Positions 29,701-38,517 of a stretch of DNA of 64,000 nucleotides are shown here, piece after piece; the first letter of the stretch is position 1; each line of letters begins with the position of its first letter. Both the position numbers and the translations under genes were made by a program. A model generated the notes under the pieces. It saw only the letters and a list, made by a program, of their open reading frames with translations, was not told the origin of the DNA and made no database searches. Source of the DNA: Pseudoalteromonas espejiana DSM 9414 (GTDB taxonomy: Bacteria > Pseudomonadota > Gammaproteobacteria > Enterobacterales > Alteromonadaceae); contig NZ_CP011028.1 of assembly GCF_002221525.1 (NCBI RefSeq), positions 507,001 through 571,000 of the forward strand. The letters are read 5' to 3'.

Positions 29701-30016
29701 TAGGCGTTGAGCTTGCTCACGCGAGAAGCGCAGCTTCTAATTATTAAACGATTTAAAAACTGCGTTTTTATACGCCAACAAGTTGTGCGTCTACAAGTTA
29801 AACCTACAGCTACACCTTGGTGGTAGGCGTTGAGCTTACTCTCGTGAGAGGTGTATCTTCTAATTTTAAGCGATTTTAAAAACTGCGTTTTAATACGCCA
29901 GCAAGTTGTACGTCTACAAGTTAAACCCATAGCTACACCTTGGTGGTAGGCGTAGAGCTTGCTCACGCGAGAAGCGCAGCTTCTAATTACTAAGCGATTT
30001 AAAAATTGCGCTTTAA
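29701..30016. repeat. Tandem array of a 123-bp intergenic repeat (2.6 copies)
   Basis: Copies start at 29701, 29824 and 29947, each opening with TAGGCGT(T/A)GAGCTT; the last is cut after about 70 bases. Each full unit has block A (GAGCTTGCTCACGCGAGAAG, then CGCAGCTTCTA) and block B (ACGCCAACAAGTTGTGCGTC and TAC), separated by AT-rich spacers. Copies 1 and 3 are nearly identical in block A, while copy 2 has drifted. The array fills most of the 461-base gap between the YggN-like gene and the TPR gene. An 88-codon open frame across it is a by-product of the repeat. Confidence 0.85.
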
Positions 30017-30018
30017 AC

Positions 30019-31431
30019 TTACCCTTCTTGGCGAACTATATTCTCTAGCGCGCGAATATTGGTTATTAAATCTTGGCGTTGTGGGTTTGCCTGATACGCC
30101 TTTTTAAGGTGCTTAAGTGCCTCTGGGTAATTTTTTGAATCAATCGCTATTTGTGATAAACCAAGCCAAGCCGAAAGCTGATATTTAGGCAGTGCTTGTG
30201 CGCGTACGTACATTAGTTTGGCTTGAGTAAGCTGGTTTTTATCGCGATAAATACTGGCAAGGCTTAGTAGTGCATCACCCAAGTTAGGGTTTATTTTAAG
30301 TGCATTATTTAAACTTTTAACCGCACGTTTGCTATTACCTTGCTGCATAGCTAGCTGGGCACTGTATACCGAAAACTGTGCTTGTTCTTCACTTGGTAGG
30401 CGCTTTGTTAACCTTTTTGCGCTGCGTATTAGCTCTTTTGCTAAATCCCACTGTTGCTGCGATACAAGCCAGCCAAGTGTTTGCATTGTGGTATTAATTA
30501 CGTCGGCTTGCTGCGCTTTAGTGGCATGCTTTAAACCTTGTTTTAAAAGCGAAACAGCGCGCTTACTGCTGCCTTCACTTAAATGTAATTGTGCTGCGAG
30601 TAATTGGTTACTGGTATCTTTTGGGTTAAGTTTTAAAGCGACCTCAATGGCCGAAAGCGCCTGTTTATTTTGCTCAAGTTGCAGGGCAATTTGCGCACGC
30701 TGTAACCAAAGCTCTGCGTTATCAGGCGTTTTATTTAATAACTCTTTTAATAATGCATTTGCTTGGCTTAAATCGCCCGACTCAATTAAGGCAAACAATA
30801 ACCCTTGTTGATACTGCGCTGTTTCGGGTTCAAGCATAAGTGCTTGGCGGTATGCGGCCACCGCACTCCAAGGTTGACTATGTTGCACATGAATATAAGC
30901 AAGTTGCGCATAGCTTTGTGCGTCAGCTTGGCCAAGTTCAATACTATGCACTAGGTGGGTTTGCGCTTTAGTGTAATTTGCCTGTTGCATGTATAAAAGG
31001 CTTAAACCTTGGTGAGCCTTTACTAAATCGGGAGCGCTTTTTAAGCACGCTAAGTAAGCCGTTTCTGCGCTATTAAACTCTTTTAAAGTGAGTAAAACCT
31101 GCGCGCGTAATAAGTTAAGTGCAGTGCTGTCGTTGTTTATATCACGGCTTTTAAAAAGGGCTGCAACCTCTTGGTATTTACCTTCTTGTAGTAATGGCTG
31201 TACTTGGCGAGCAAAGCCACGTTCTGTAGGCTCAATTAGCACCTCGGTTGGGCCTAACAGTTTATTATTTATAGCTAACTGCCAAGTAGGATCGCTTGGC
31301 GATAGCGTGACTTTAAGCGGTGCACTTACTTGGCTTGCATATGCCTTAGTAATACCTAATAAAGGCAAAGAGCACATAAGCGTAGTATAAAGGGTGCGAG
31401 TAAGTAATTTAGGCAGTTTAATTGCGTTCAT
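30019..31431 (-). CDS. Tetratricopeptide-repeat protein of the TonB operon
   Basis: The protein has a signal peptide-like start (TLYTTLMCSLPLLGITKAYA) and about ten tetratricopeptide repeats across residues 75-460, for example AETAYLACLKSAPDLVKAHQGLSLLYMQQ written here only in part: AYLACLKSAPDLVKAHQGLS. It is therefore a periplasmic scaffold. It is the last gene of the DUF3450-TtpC-ExbB-ExbD-TonB operon and starts 11-20 bases after tonB. TPR partners of this sort are regular members of TonB2/TtpC systems and probably help the complex reach outer-membrane receptors. I prefer the ATG at 31431 (MNAIKLPK), but the one at 31440 is equally possible. Confidence 0.8.
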   Translation of the reverse strand: MNAIKLPKLLTRTLYTTLMCSLPLLGITKAYASQVSAPLKVTLSPSDPTWQLAINNKLLGPTEVLIEPTERGFARQVQPLLQEGKYQEVAALFKSRDINNDSTALNLLRAQVLLTLKEFNSAETAYLACLKSAPDLVKAHQGLSLLYMQQANYTKAQTHLVHSIELGQADAQSYAQLAYIHVQHSQPWSAVAAYRQALMLEPETAQYQQGLLFALIESGDLSQANALLKELLNKTPDNAELWLQRAQIALQLEQNKQALSAIEVALKLNPKDTSNQLLAAQLHLSEGSSKRAVSLLKQGLKHATKAQQADVINTTMQTLGWLVSQQQWDLAKELIRSAKRLTKRLPSEEQAQFSVYSAQLAMQQGNSKRAVKSLNNALKINPNLGDALLSLASIYRDKNQLTQAKLMYVRAQALPKYQLSAWLGLSQIAIDSKNYPEALKHLKKAYQANPQRQDLITNIRALENIVRQEG

Positions 31432-31451
31432 ATTTTTCATTTTGTTGGTGC

Positions 31452-32108
31452 TTAAGGTTTAAATTCTATTGGCCAAATAAAGCGAGCACGTACTGTTTCG
31501 CCTTCTTTTTTTGGTGCGCTAAAACGGCTTTGCTTTATAATTTTATCAATGGCGGGTTTAAGCTCAGGGTAAGGGTTTTGTACAACCTCTATTAAGCTTA
31601 CTCTACCGCTTTCGTCTATAAATACATCAAGCTTTACCGTAAATACATCCACACCTTGGCGAGTTAAACTTTTTGGTAAAACGGCCTTAACAGGGGTAAG
31701 TAGCGTTGGTAGTCCATCGAGCTGGTTTAAGCTAAAGGCATCCCAATTTACACTCATTGATTGCCATTGTGGCGCGTTAACTTTTACGCTTGGCGTATCG
31801 GGTTTTACAATGCTTAAATTGCTTTTAATTTTAACGTCTACTGCTTGAATTGACGCGCCTGCCCCTTGCACTTTTAAGCTTTGCATTGGCTCGCTACTTT
31901 GTTGTTGCGATACCGAAGGCGGTGGTGGAGGAGGTAGGGCAACCATCGCTATTTCGCGCACAACTACTTTGTCTTGTATATGGTGCTCAGCCATTTGCCC
32001 TAACCACAGTAATAACAATGCTGCGCTAAGCACTATTAAACTAAGGCCAAACGCAAAAAGCGGATGGCGATTATTTTTTGTTTTATTAGTTGAGCTAAAG
32101 GTGTGCAT
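31452..32108 (-). CDS. tonB: TonB energy transducer
   Basis: TonB carries inner-membrane proton-motive force to outer-membrane receptors. The 218-residue protein has one N-terminal membrane segment (HPLFAFGLSLIVLSAALLLL), a short proline run PPPPPP near 54, and the C-terminal TonB domain: DVFTVKLDVFIDESGRVSLI near 153, ending with RFIWPIEFKP. The proline spacer is shorter than in E. coli TonB, as in the TonB2 class. It sits one base after exbD. Confidence 0.88.
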   Translation of the reverse strand: MHTFSSTNKTKNNRHPLFAFGLSLIVLSAALLLLWLGQMAEHHIQDKVVVREIAMVALPPPPPPSVSQQQSSEPMQSLKVQGAGASIQAVDVKIKSNLSIVKPDTPSVKVNAPQWQSMSVNWDAFSLNQLDGLPTLLTPVKAVLPKSLTRQGVDVFTVKLDVFIDESGRVSLIEVVQNPYPELKPAIDKIIKQSRFSAPKKEGETVRARFIWPIEFKP

Positions 32109-32109
32109 A

Positions 32110-32514
32110 TTATTGCTTGGTCGCTAAATTAACTTGCGAGGCACCGGCAAGTTTTGCTTCGTCAATTACTTGCACTAATAGCTCGGTAGGTACTGTTTTA
32201 TCTGCTTGAATAACCACAGGGCGTTGCTGCTGTTTTAGCATTTGCTCTACACTTGTGCGTACACCTGCTACACCAATTTGGCTGCCATCAAAAAATACTT
32301 GTTGAGTGTCGGTTATTGCTAAAAATATAACTTGTTGCTCAAGCCGACTGGCTGATACAGCTTGAGGTTTATCTACCTCAACGCCGCTTTCACGAACAAA
32401 TACAGTGGTTACTATAAAAAATATAAGCAATATAAATACAACATCAAGCAGTGGCGACATATCAATATGCTGCCCAGCTTCTTGTTCTAGCTTGTGCTTT
32501 AAACGTGACTGCAT
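32110..32514 (-). CDS. exbD: ExbD biopolymer transport protein
   Basis: The 134-residue protein has the ExbD plan: a cytoplasmic N-terminus, then a single membrane segment with the essential Asp in IDMSPLLDVVFILLIFFIV near 17-35, and a periplasmic domain ending in DEAKLAGASQVNLATK. With ExbB it forms the proton-driven motor of TonB. It lies 9 bases after the short exbB. Confidence 0.9.
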   Translation of the reverse strand: MQSRLKHKLEQEAGQHIDMSPLLDVVFILLIFFIVTTVFVRESGVEVDKPQAVSASRLEQQVIFLAITDTQQVFFDGSQIGVAGVRTSVEQMLKQQQRPVVIQADKTVPTELLVQVIDEAKLAGASQVNLATKQ

Positions 32515-32523
32515 GGCTTTACC

Positions 32524-32898
32524 CTAATTGTTTACTAATGTATGTAATTTAGGATTACGTTGCGAGTAGGCTAAATAAGCCTGCATTAACCACGCAGGTA
32601 TGGCGCACACAAGGCCAAGCTGAGTGGTTAATAGTGCATCGCCTATGGCATCGCTCATTAGTTCGTTATGGCCAAGCGCCATGACTTTAAAGGTATCAAG
32701 TAAACCAACAATGGTGCCCAGCAAGCCCAATAAAGGAAGCGCTGCGGTTAATATAGAGCTAACTTCTTGCCAGTAGCCGTTTCGGTTTGCCTGATACTGC
32801 TTAAGGTGCAATAAATCATGAAAAGTCAGTTGGTACACAACTAAAGCTAATAACAAAATACACCAACAAATAGGGTTGCTAACGATTTGCTCAAACAT
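32524..32898 (-). CDS. exbB: Short ExbB/TolQ/MotA-type proton channel protein
   Basis: The 124-residue protein has an N-terminal membrane segment (WCILLLALVVYQL) and the core MotA/TolQ/ExbB domain: LPLLGLLGTIVGLLDTFKVMA near 54 and IGDALLTTQLGLVCAIPAWLMQAY near 85. It is about half the length of E. coli ExbB, as expected for the ExbB2 partner in systems that also contain the larger TtpC. Its start overlaps the end of that gene by 8 bases. Confidence 0.85.
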   Translation of the reverse strand: MFEQIVSNPICWCILLLALVVYQLTFHDLLHLKQYQANRNGYWQEVSSILTAALPLLGLLGTIVGLLDTFKVMALGHNELMSDAIGDALLTTQLGLVCAIPAWLMQAYLAYSQRNPKLHTLVNN

Positions 32899-34216
32899 GG
32901 TTTTCTCCTTGTTCTAGCTGGCTTAGTTGTAATGCAAAACCTTCGAGCTGGCTGTAATACGCTTTTGCTTTGCGCGATAGCAGTGCATTTAAAACCAGTG
33001 CTGGTATAGCAACAACTAAACCTAACTCGGTAGTAATAAGTGCTTGTGCAATACCGCCCGATACAACCTCCGGATCGCCCGATCCAAATAGGGTCATCAT
33101 TTTAAAGGTTTCGATCATGCCGCTTACAGTACCTAATAAACCTAATAAAGGAGCTACGGCTGCTGTTACAGCTATAGCGCCTATAAAGTTATCAAGTTTG
33201 TGTTTATCGTATATTAGCTGGTTAAACAATTGTTCGTCTCGTACTTGGCCTTTTTCGCTTTGCAGCGTGAGGTTAAACAATTGCTGCTGCATGCCTGCAA
33301 ACTCGCTGCTATTTTTATTGTTAAAGAGCGTTTGTAACTGCATTTGCGAGTGCATTTTAATTTTGCTTAAACGCAATAGTTGAGCCGCTTTTATTAGTGC
33401 AATGGTTAGTGCAAAACAGGCAAATAAAATAATAGGGATAGCCCATAAACCGCCTTTTTCTAGGTGCTCTAAGGGGCTTTCTTGCTGAGCTTGGCTGGTT
33501 ACTAAATGCGTTAAACTCGGATCAAAGCTAAGTAACGTTTCGCCTACACCGTTTTGCTTTAGGGTGTCATCAAGCGGGTTATTGTCACTGCTTGATTGCA
33601 CCAATGCCACTTTTAATGCGTTTGATTCATCGTCTAAATTTAATAAACCCATTAGCTTAGGTGTTTGCGTACTAAACCAGGCAACAGGCCCTACTTGCAG
33701 TGTATTAGCTTGGGTAAGCTCGCCATTGCCAAGTACCACCGCTTGTTTTTTAAAGCGAGGGTAAAGCGCTTGCTCTTGGTTATTAATAAAAGAGACGACT
33801 TGGCTTAATAATTCGTTTTGATTATTACTTGTTTGCTCGTTATTCAAAGTTTTATTGCTATTTTGGCGAACAAATCGGCTAAGTAAGTTTAATTGGTATT
33901 GCTGTTGTTGCTGCCAGGTGTCTAACCGTGTTTGTAACTGGTTAAGGCTTAAGGTATTTTCGTCAGCTAAACGGCGGTTAACAGCGGCTTGTTCGCGTAA
34001 TTTACTTAGCGACTGCTGCTTGGTAAATATTTGCTTTGCTAGGCTTGCTTGCTCTTTGGCAATACTTTTTTGCGTACTGCTTAAGCTGCGTTGTGCAGTT
34101 TTTATATCGTTTAGCACGCTTTGTTTGGCTTGCTCACTCGTTGCTGCTAACGCTAAATTGCAGCTAGTAAGTAAAATAATGGCGCTAACTGCTTTAATTT
34201 TTTGAGAGAAAGTCAT
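32891..34216 (-). CDS. TtpC-like large ExbB-family protein
   Basis: This 441-residue protein has a signal-like N-terminus, a long periplasmic coiled-coil-rich part (residues 30-130, many Gln/Lys), and a C-terminal MotA/TolQ/ExbB domain: GLWAIPIILFACFALTIALI near 255, APLLGLLGTVSGMIETFKMM near 345 and ITTELGLVVAIPALVLNALL near 385. Two-part proteins of this kind are TtpC in Vibrio TonB2 systems, required for iron-siderophore uptake. It overlaps the DUF3450 gene upstream by one base and the short exbB downstream by 8, so all are co-translated. Confidence 0.85.
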   Translation of the reverse strand: MTFSQKIKAVSAIILLTSCNLALAATSEQAKQSVLNDIKTAQRSLSSTQKSIAKEQASLAKQIFTKQQSLSKLREQAAVNRRLADENTLSLNQLQTRLDTWQQQQQYQLNLLSRFVRQNSNKTLNNEQTSNNQNELLSQVVSFINNQEQALYPRFKKQAVVLGNGELTQANTLQVGPVAWFSTQTPKLMGLLNLDDESNALKVALVQSSSDNNPLDDTLKQNGVGETLLSFDPSLTHLVTSQAQQESPLEHLEKGGLWAIPIILFACFALTIALIKAAQLLRLSKIKMHSQMQLQTLFNNKNSSEFAGMQQQLFNLTLQSEKGQVRDEQLFNQLIYDKHKLDNFIGAIAVTAAVAPLLGLLGTVSGMIETFKMMTLFGSGDPEVVSGGIAQALITTELGLVVAIPALVLNALLSRKAKAYYSQLEGFALQLSQLEQGENHV

Positions 34217-34989
34217 TACTTAGCTCCTTGCTGTGCGTTATTTTTATAACTTAGCATCGGAAGCGTTACCCAATCAGCAGCGCGCTTTTTTTGTTGTACT
34301 GCAATACCTAGCGCTACTTGTTCTGCGTTAATACTGTTATCAAACTCCCACTGCCAACCTAAGTCGCTAGGAAAACCAATACCTGCATAACTTAAATCTT
34401 CACTAACAAACCATGCTTGTGCGGCGCCTAAATATAGCTGTTTAACCCATACTTCTTGGCCGTCGGGGTGTTTAATTGCCATTTCGTGAATTGAAATACG
34501 TTGCTGAAATTCATTGAGTAAGGTCAGCATTTTTAGCGCGGTTTGTAATTTATCAGTGGTGCTTAGTTGTGGGTCGGCTAAATCGCCTGCATTTTTCCAG
34601 CTGTTTAGCAGCGGAGGCGGCAACTGTACTTGCAAAGAAAGTAATTGCTGGCTGATTTGTTTTAACTGGCTGTTTAAGTTTTGTTGATCTTTTTCAAGCT
34701 CGCCTTGCTGAGTAACTAGCTGTTCACGCTTTTTGCTAAGATCGCTTGAGTTTTTTTCGCGGTTTTTATTAAGAGTACTAAGTTGCTCTTGCTCAGCATT
34801 TAAAAGCGTTAGGGTTTGCTCCATACTGCTTTTTTGTTCAAGCCAATGTGTATTTAATTCACTAGTTTGGCTTTCTATTTTTAGCCATTTATCAACGAGT
34901 TGTTCTAATTCGCTAACGGTATCGGCTTTTACAGCCATGGTGCCACACAGTACAACTACCGCACATATTGGTTTAATTAAGCTTCGCAT
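34216..34989 (-). CDS. DUF3450 periplasmic coiled-coil protein
   Basis: The 257-residue protein has a signal peptide (CAVVVLCGTMAVKADT) and a long coiled coil from about 25 to 120 (rich in Gln/Leu/Glu heptads). A globular end carries HPDGQEVWVKQLYLGAAQAWF near 175 and WQWEFDNSINAEQ. DUF3450 proteins are the regular first gene of TtpC-type TonB operons. Its precise job is unknown; the context says it assists the motor or spans the periplasm. It is divergent from the siderophore receptor gene. Confidence 0.8.
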   Translation of the reverse strand: MRSLIKPICAVVVLCGTMAVKADTVSELEQLVDKWLKIESQTSELNTHWLEQKSSMEQTLTLLNAEQEQLSTLNKNREKNSSDLSKKREQLVTQQGELEKDQQNLNSQLKQISQQLLSLQVQLPPPLLNSWKNAGDLADPQLSTTDKLQTALKMLTLLNEFQQRISIHEMAIKHPDGQEVWVKQLYLGAAQAWFVSEDLSYAGIGFPSDLGWQWEFDNSINAEQVALGIAVQQKKRAADWVTLPMLSYKNNAQQGAK

Positions 34990-35196
34990 TACTTAACAAC
35001 AATCCTGAAAGTTACGACAACAAGCAAATATACCCATTAACACTAAATTAAATCACTTTAAGAGGAGTACCTAGCGCAGCTAGCCTTAGCTAAATGGTTT
35101 TTCAGTCTCAAAATAGCTTATTTAATTAAATGTATTGGCATTACTTGTTAAATTTTGAGTGCGTATACAATATAGGAATTCACATAACAACACAAC

Positions 35197-35211
35197 TGAT
35201 AACAATTATCG
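35197..35211. promoter_or_regulatory. Fur-box-like operator
   Basis: TGATAACAATTATCG matches the 7-1-7 inverted-repeat form of the Fur site (TGATAAT-N-ATTATCA) at 13 of 14 arm positions allowing one mismatch per arm end. It lies 112 bases before the receptor ATG and 207 bases from the DUF3450 start, in the 333-base divergent gap. Iron repression of one or both operons is inferred. Confidence 0.6.
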
Positions 35212-35322
35212 TTTACATTATTTTGTCGTAGTGGTAGGATTTTGCCCGAAATCACATAGAGCCCCTTTTAAGTAAGCAATTTTATGTTTACTTAAAAGCA
35301 AAAAAACAACCACGGAGTAAAC

Positions 35323-37503
35323 ATGAGTAAGCCATCGAATAAAGGAAATGCCTACGTAAAGCCAATTGCAGCGGTAGTCACTGCCACTCTTTCAACTTGG
35401 GCAAGTGCACAAGACGTACAAGAGCTGTCGGTAACTAAAGCAGAGACTAAAACTGAGTCTAGCTATGTTGTAGAAAAATCAACATCGCACAAATACACTC
35501 AGCCACTTTTAGATACTGCAAAAACTGTAACGGTAATTAACCAAGCAGTAATGAAAGACAGAAACGTAGACAGCCTACGTGATGCTTTACGTAACGTATC
35601 GGGTATTTCTTTAGCTGCTGGTGAAGGCGGCGCACCGACTGGCGATAGCATGTCTATTCGTGGCTTTAGCGCAACTAACGACATTTTTGTAGATGGTATT
35701 CGTGATGTGGCAGGCTACACGCGCGACATTTACAACATTGAAGCGGTAGAAGTGGCAAAAGGCCCTGGCTCTGCGGTTTCTGGCCGTGGTGCAACCGGTG
35801 GTAGTGTTAACCTAGAAAGCAAAAAAGCAAAGCTTGATAGCTTTAACGACGTATCACTTCGTTTAGGTACAGAAAACGATTACCGTGGTCGCTTTGACAC
35901 TAACATTCAAGTAAACGAAACCAACGCTTTGCGCATTAACTTACTAACAGATAAAGGTGATGTTGCAGGGCGTGACTACGTTGAAAACGAAACAAATGCA
36001 GTTGCTGTAGCCTTTGCAACAGGCTTAGGTACTAATAGCCGTTTTGATTTAAATTTAGAATACCAACGCCAAGATAACTTACCAGATTACGGTATTGCAT
36101 GGGTATACAACGACGCGCCAGTGGCTGAGCTTGCAGATAGCGCGCGTGGTCCTTCTCCGGTAGATTACGATAACTTTTACGGTAACATTTACCGTGATTA
36201 CGAAGACATTGAAGCCTACTCAACAACTGCTCGTTACGAGTATGATTTTTCTCAAAACACGATGCTACGTGTGCAAGGCCGTTTAGGTGAAGTTAAGCGT
36301 GAGTCAGTAACCACGGCACCGCGTTATTTCTCAATTACGACCGATACAGACATCACTTTTGCTGATGAAAAAACACGTGATACACAAAACTCACTGGCAG
36401 CAATACAGGTTGATTTAATTGGTAATTACGAGTTTGCAGGCTTTACTCACGATGTAGTAGTAGGTGTTGAACTTGTTAACGAAACATTTACTCGCCATGC
36501 ACTTGTAGCAACTACGCCAGATAACCTAATAGAAGACGAAATTCGTAACGACTTATACAACCCTGATGCAACAATTGAATTTACAGGTGTATATGGCCGC
36601 GATGGCAGGAGCATTGAAGCAAAAGCTAAAAACCAAGCAATTTACGCATTTGATACAGTAACACTTAACAAGCAGTGGGAAGTAACAGGTGGGATTCGCT
36701 TTGATAGCTTCACAACCGATTACCACAATGATTACGATGACCCAAGTGCACTAATTTCTACAAGTGATGATTTATTTAGCTGGAACGCAGCGGTAGTGTA
36801 CAAACCAGCTGATAACGGTAGCATTTACGTAGGTGCTGGTAACTCATTTAACCCATCAGCTGAAGGGCTTACTGTATCTACACGCTCAAATGCAGCAGAT
36901 TTAGACGCTGAAGAAAGCCGTAGCTACGAGTTAGGTACAAAATGGAGCCTAATGGATGGCCGTTTGCAAACTAATGCAGCGCTTTTCCGCACTGAAAAAA
37001 CCAATGCACGTACTGATGACCCATTTGCAGATAGCACGTCAGATGAGCTACTTGGCGGTGAGCAACGCGTACAAGGTTTAGAGCTTTCAGCAACAGGCTT
37101 AATTACTAAAGAGTGGACTGTAATTGCTTCATACACTTACCAAGACAGTGAAGTAACTAAAGCACTAGGCGCCGACGCATCACAAATTGGTAACGAGCTT
37201 GCACGTACACCAGAAAACAGCGCAAGTGTTTGGACTACTTACGATATGTCGGATAAATTATCGTTTGGTTTAGGCGCGCAATATGTAGGTGAGCGTTACA
37301 ATGGCACAACTGCAACGCGTTCACGCGCACCGGGTTACACTATTTTTGATTTAATGGTTGCGTACGACGTATCTAAAGATCTTAGTTTGCAACTAAATGG
37401 TGAAAACCTTGGCGACAAAGACTATGTTGATCAGCTAGGTGGCGGACACTACGTACCAGGTAACGGTCGTAAGTTTAGCCTAACAGCTAGCTACTCTTTT
37501 TAA
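35323..37503 (+). CDS. TonB-dependent siderophore receptor (Fiu-like, catecholate type)
   Basis: The 726-residue outer-membrane receptor has a signal peptide cut near ASAQD. The plug domain includes SLRDALRNVSGISLAAGEGG near 84, SMSIRGFSATNDIFVDGIRD near 108 and VEVAKGPGSAVSGRGATGGSVNL near 146. The barrel ends with aromatic strands and a final Phe (LTASYSF). The partner gene downstream is a PKHD-type hydroxylase, the pairing seen with fiu/ybiX and piuA/piuC. The divergent operon encodes the TonB motor, and a Fur-box-like site lies between. The ligand is therefore probably a catecholate or xenosiderophore; this is an inference. Confidence 0.88.
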   Translation: MSKPSNKGNAYVKPIAAVVTATLSTWASAQDVQELSVTKAETKTESSYVVEKSTSHKYTQPLLDTAKTVTVINQAVMKDRNVDSLRDALRNVSGISLAAGEGGAPTGDSMSIRGFSATNDIFVDGIRDVAGYTRDIYNIEAVEVAKGPGSAVSGRGATGGSVNLESKKAKLDSFNDVSLRLGTENDYRGRFDTNIQVNETNALRINLLTDKGDVAGRDYVENETNAVAVAFATGLGTNSRFDLNLEYQRQDNLPDYGIAWVYNDAPVAELADSARGPSPVDYDNFYGNIYRDYEDIEAYSTTARYEYDFSQNTMLRVQGRLGEVKRESVTTAPRYFSITTDTDITFADEKTRDTQNSLAAIQVDLIGNYEFAGFTHDVVVGVELVNETFTRHALVATTPDNLIEDEIRNDLYNPDATIEFTGVYGRDGRSIEAKAKNQAIYAFDTVTLNKQWEVTGGIRFDSFTTDYHNDYDDPSALISTSDDLFSWNAAVVYKPADNGSIYVGAGNSFNPSAEGLTVSTRSNAADLDAEESRSYELGTKWSLMDGRLQTNAALFRTEKTNARTDDPFADSTSDELLGGEQRVQGLELSATGLITKEWTVIASYTYQDSEVTKALGADASQIGNELARTPENSASVWTTYDMSDKLSFGLGAQYVGERYNGTTATRSRAPGYTIFDLMVAYDVSKDLSLQLNGENLGDKDYVDQLGGGHYVPGNGRKFSLTASYSF

Positions 37504-37535
37504 TTTTAAAATAAATTAAAAAGTATAAGTAAATA

Positions 37536-37565
37536 TAAGGGCAGGCCTATTACCTGCCCTTAATT
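37536..37565 (+). terminator. Hairpin between receptor and hydroxylase genes
   Basis: TAAGGGCAGG (37536-37545) pairs perfectly with CCTGCCCTTA (37553-37562), with a short T-rich tail. It may reduce transcription of the hydroxylase gene relative to the receptor. Confidence 0.65.
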
Positions 37566-37592
37566 ATTTGATGAAAATGTGAGAGGGCGCAC

Positions 37593-38273
37593 ATGCTAGT
37601 TAAAATTCCAGAGCTACTAACTAAAGAAGAAGTGGCTTATTGCCGCGATAAATTATTAGCGGCGCAGTGGGCCGATGGCAGTATTACTGCGGGGCATCAG
37701 TCAACCAAAGCAAAAAATAACTTACAACTTCCTGAAAATAGCCCAGAAGCACAAGAGCTGGGTGAAATTATTATGGGGGCATTAGCGCGCAGCAATTTAT
37801 TTATGTCGGCAGCGCTGCCAGCAAAAATTTTTCCGCCACTATTTAACTGTTATCAAGGTGGGCAATCGTTTGGTGTGCATGTAGATAATGCAATTAGACA
37901 AGTACCTGGCACGCCTGTAAAAATTCGTACTGATGTATCTATGACTCTGTTTTTTAATGAACCCGAAGATTACGATGGCGGTGAACTCGTTGTTGAAGAT
38001 ACCTACGGCTCTCACAGTGTAAAACTACCCGCAGGTAGCATGGTACTTTATCCATCGACGAGTTTGCACCGCGTTATGCCTGTAACTCGCGGGCGCAGGT
38101 TAGCCTCGTTCTTTTGGCTGCAAAGCATGGTAAACAGCGATGAAAAACGCGGATTATTGTTTGATTTAGATATGTCGATTCAAAGTTTGCGCAGTAAAGT
38201 AGAAGACAGCCCAGAAATTATTCAATTAACAGGTGTGTACCATAACCTGTTAAGGCAATGGGCGCAGACATAG
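37593..38273 (+). CDS. PKHD-type Fe(II)/2-oxoglutarate hydroxylase (PiuC/YbiX family)
   Basis: The 226-residue protein matches the PiuC/YbiX family. The facial triad is visible: HVD in [14 protein letters not shown] near 95, and the distal His in [13 protein letters not shown] near 157, with the 2-oxoglutarate-binding Arg soon after. Other family marks are [13 protein letters not shown] near 132 and [12 protein letters not shown] near 189. Members lie next to TonB siderophore receptors, as here, and are linked to iron supply; the natural substrate is unknown. Confidence 0.88.
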   Translation: MLVKIPELLTKEEVAYCRDKLLAAQWADGSITAGHQSTKAKNNLQLPENSPEAQELGEIIMGALARSNLFMSAALPAKIFPPLFNCYQGGQSFGVHVDNAIRQVPGTPVKIRTDVSMTLFFNEPEDYDGGELVVEDTYGSHSVKLPAGSMVLYPSTSLHRVMPVTRGRRLASFFWLQSMVNSDEKRGLLFDLDMSIQSLRSKVEDSPEIIQLTGVYHNLLRQWAQT

Positions 38274-38319
38274 CAAAAATATTTATTGGTAGATGTTAGA
38301 TAGTAGATGTTGGTAATTT

Positions 38320-38413
38320 AAAGCTACGCTTTTCGCGTGAGCAAGCTCTACGCCTACTGGCAAAGTTTAACATTGTGGTTTGATTAACCCGTAGGCGCAC
38401 AACTTGTTGGCGC
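38320..38413. repeat. Dispersed repeat, blocks A and B in reverse orientation
   Basis: AAGCTACGCTTTTCGCGTGA and GCAAGCTCTACGCCTA (38330-38356) are block A reversed. GTAGGCGCACAACTTGTTGG at 38391 is block B reversed. Order and spacing (about 30 bases) agree with the junction between successive units of the array at 29.7 kb. It lies in the convergent gap between the hydroxylase gene and galE. Confidence 0.7.
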
Positions 38414-38517
38414 GACGCGCAAGGCGCGTAATGCATTAAAGATTAGAGTTTTGCTTTTTGCATGGAAAAGCCTGGCGCCTACAATACATTCAAAAAGTAC
38501 TGTAGGCGTGAAGGTTA

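Noticed and set aside
29700..29966. An 88-codon open frame with repeated CRRTTCWRIKTQFL stretches
   Set aside because: It is produced by the 123-bp DNA repeat read in one frame, with no ribosome site and no protein-like composition.
29701..30016. CRISPR array
   Set aside because: The 123-bp units are directly tandem with no unique spacers, and copies are scattered singly elsewhere. No cas gene is near.
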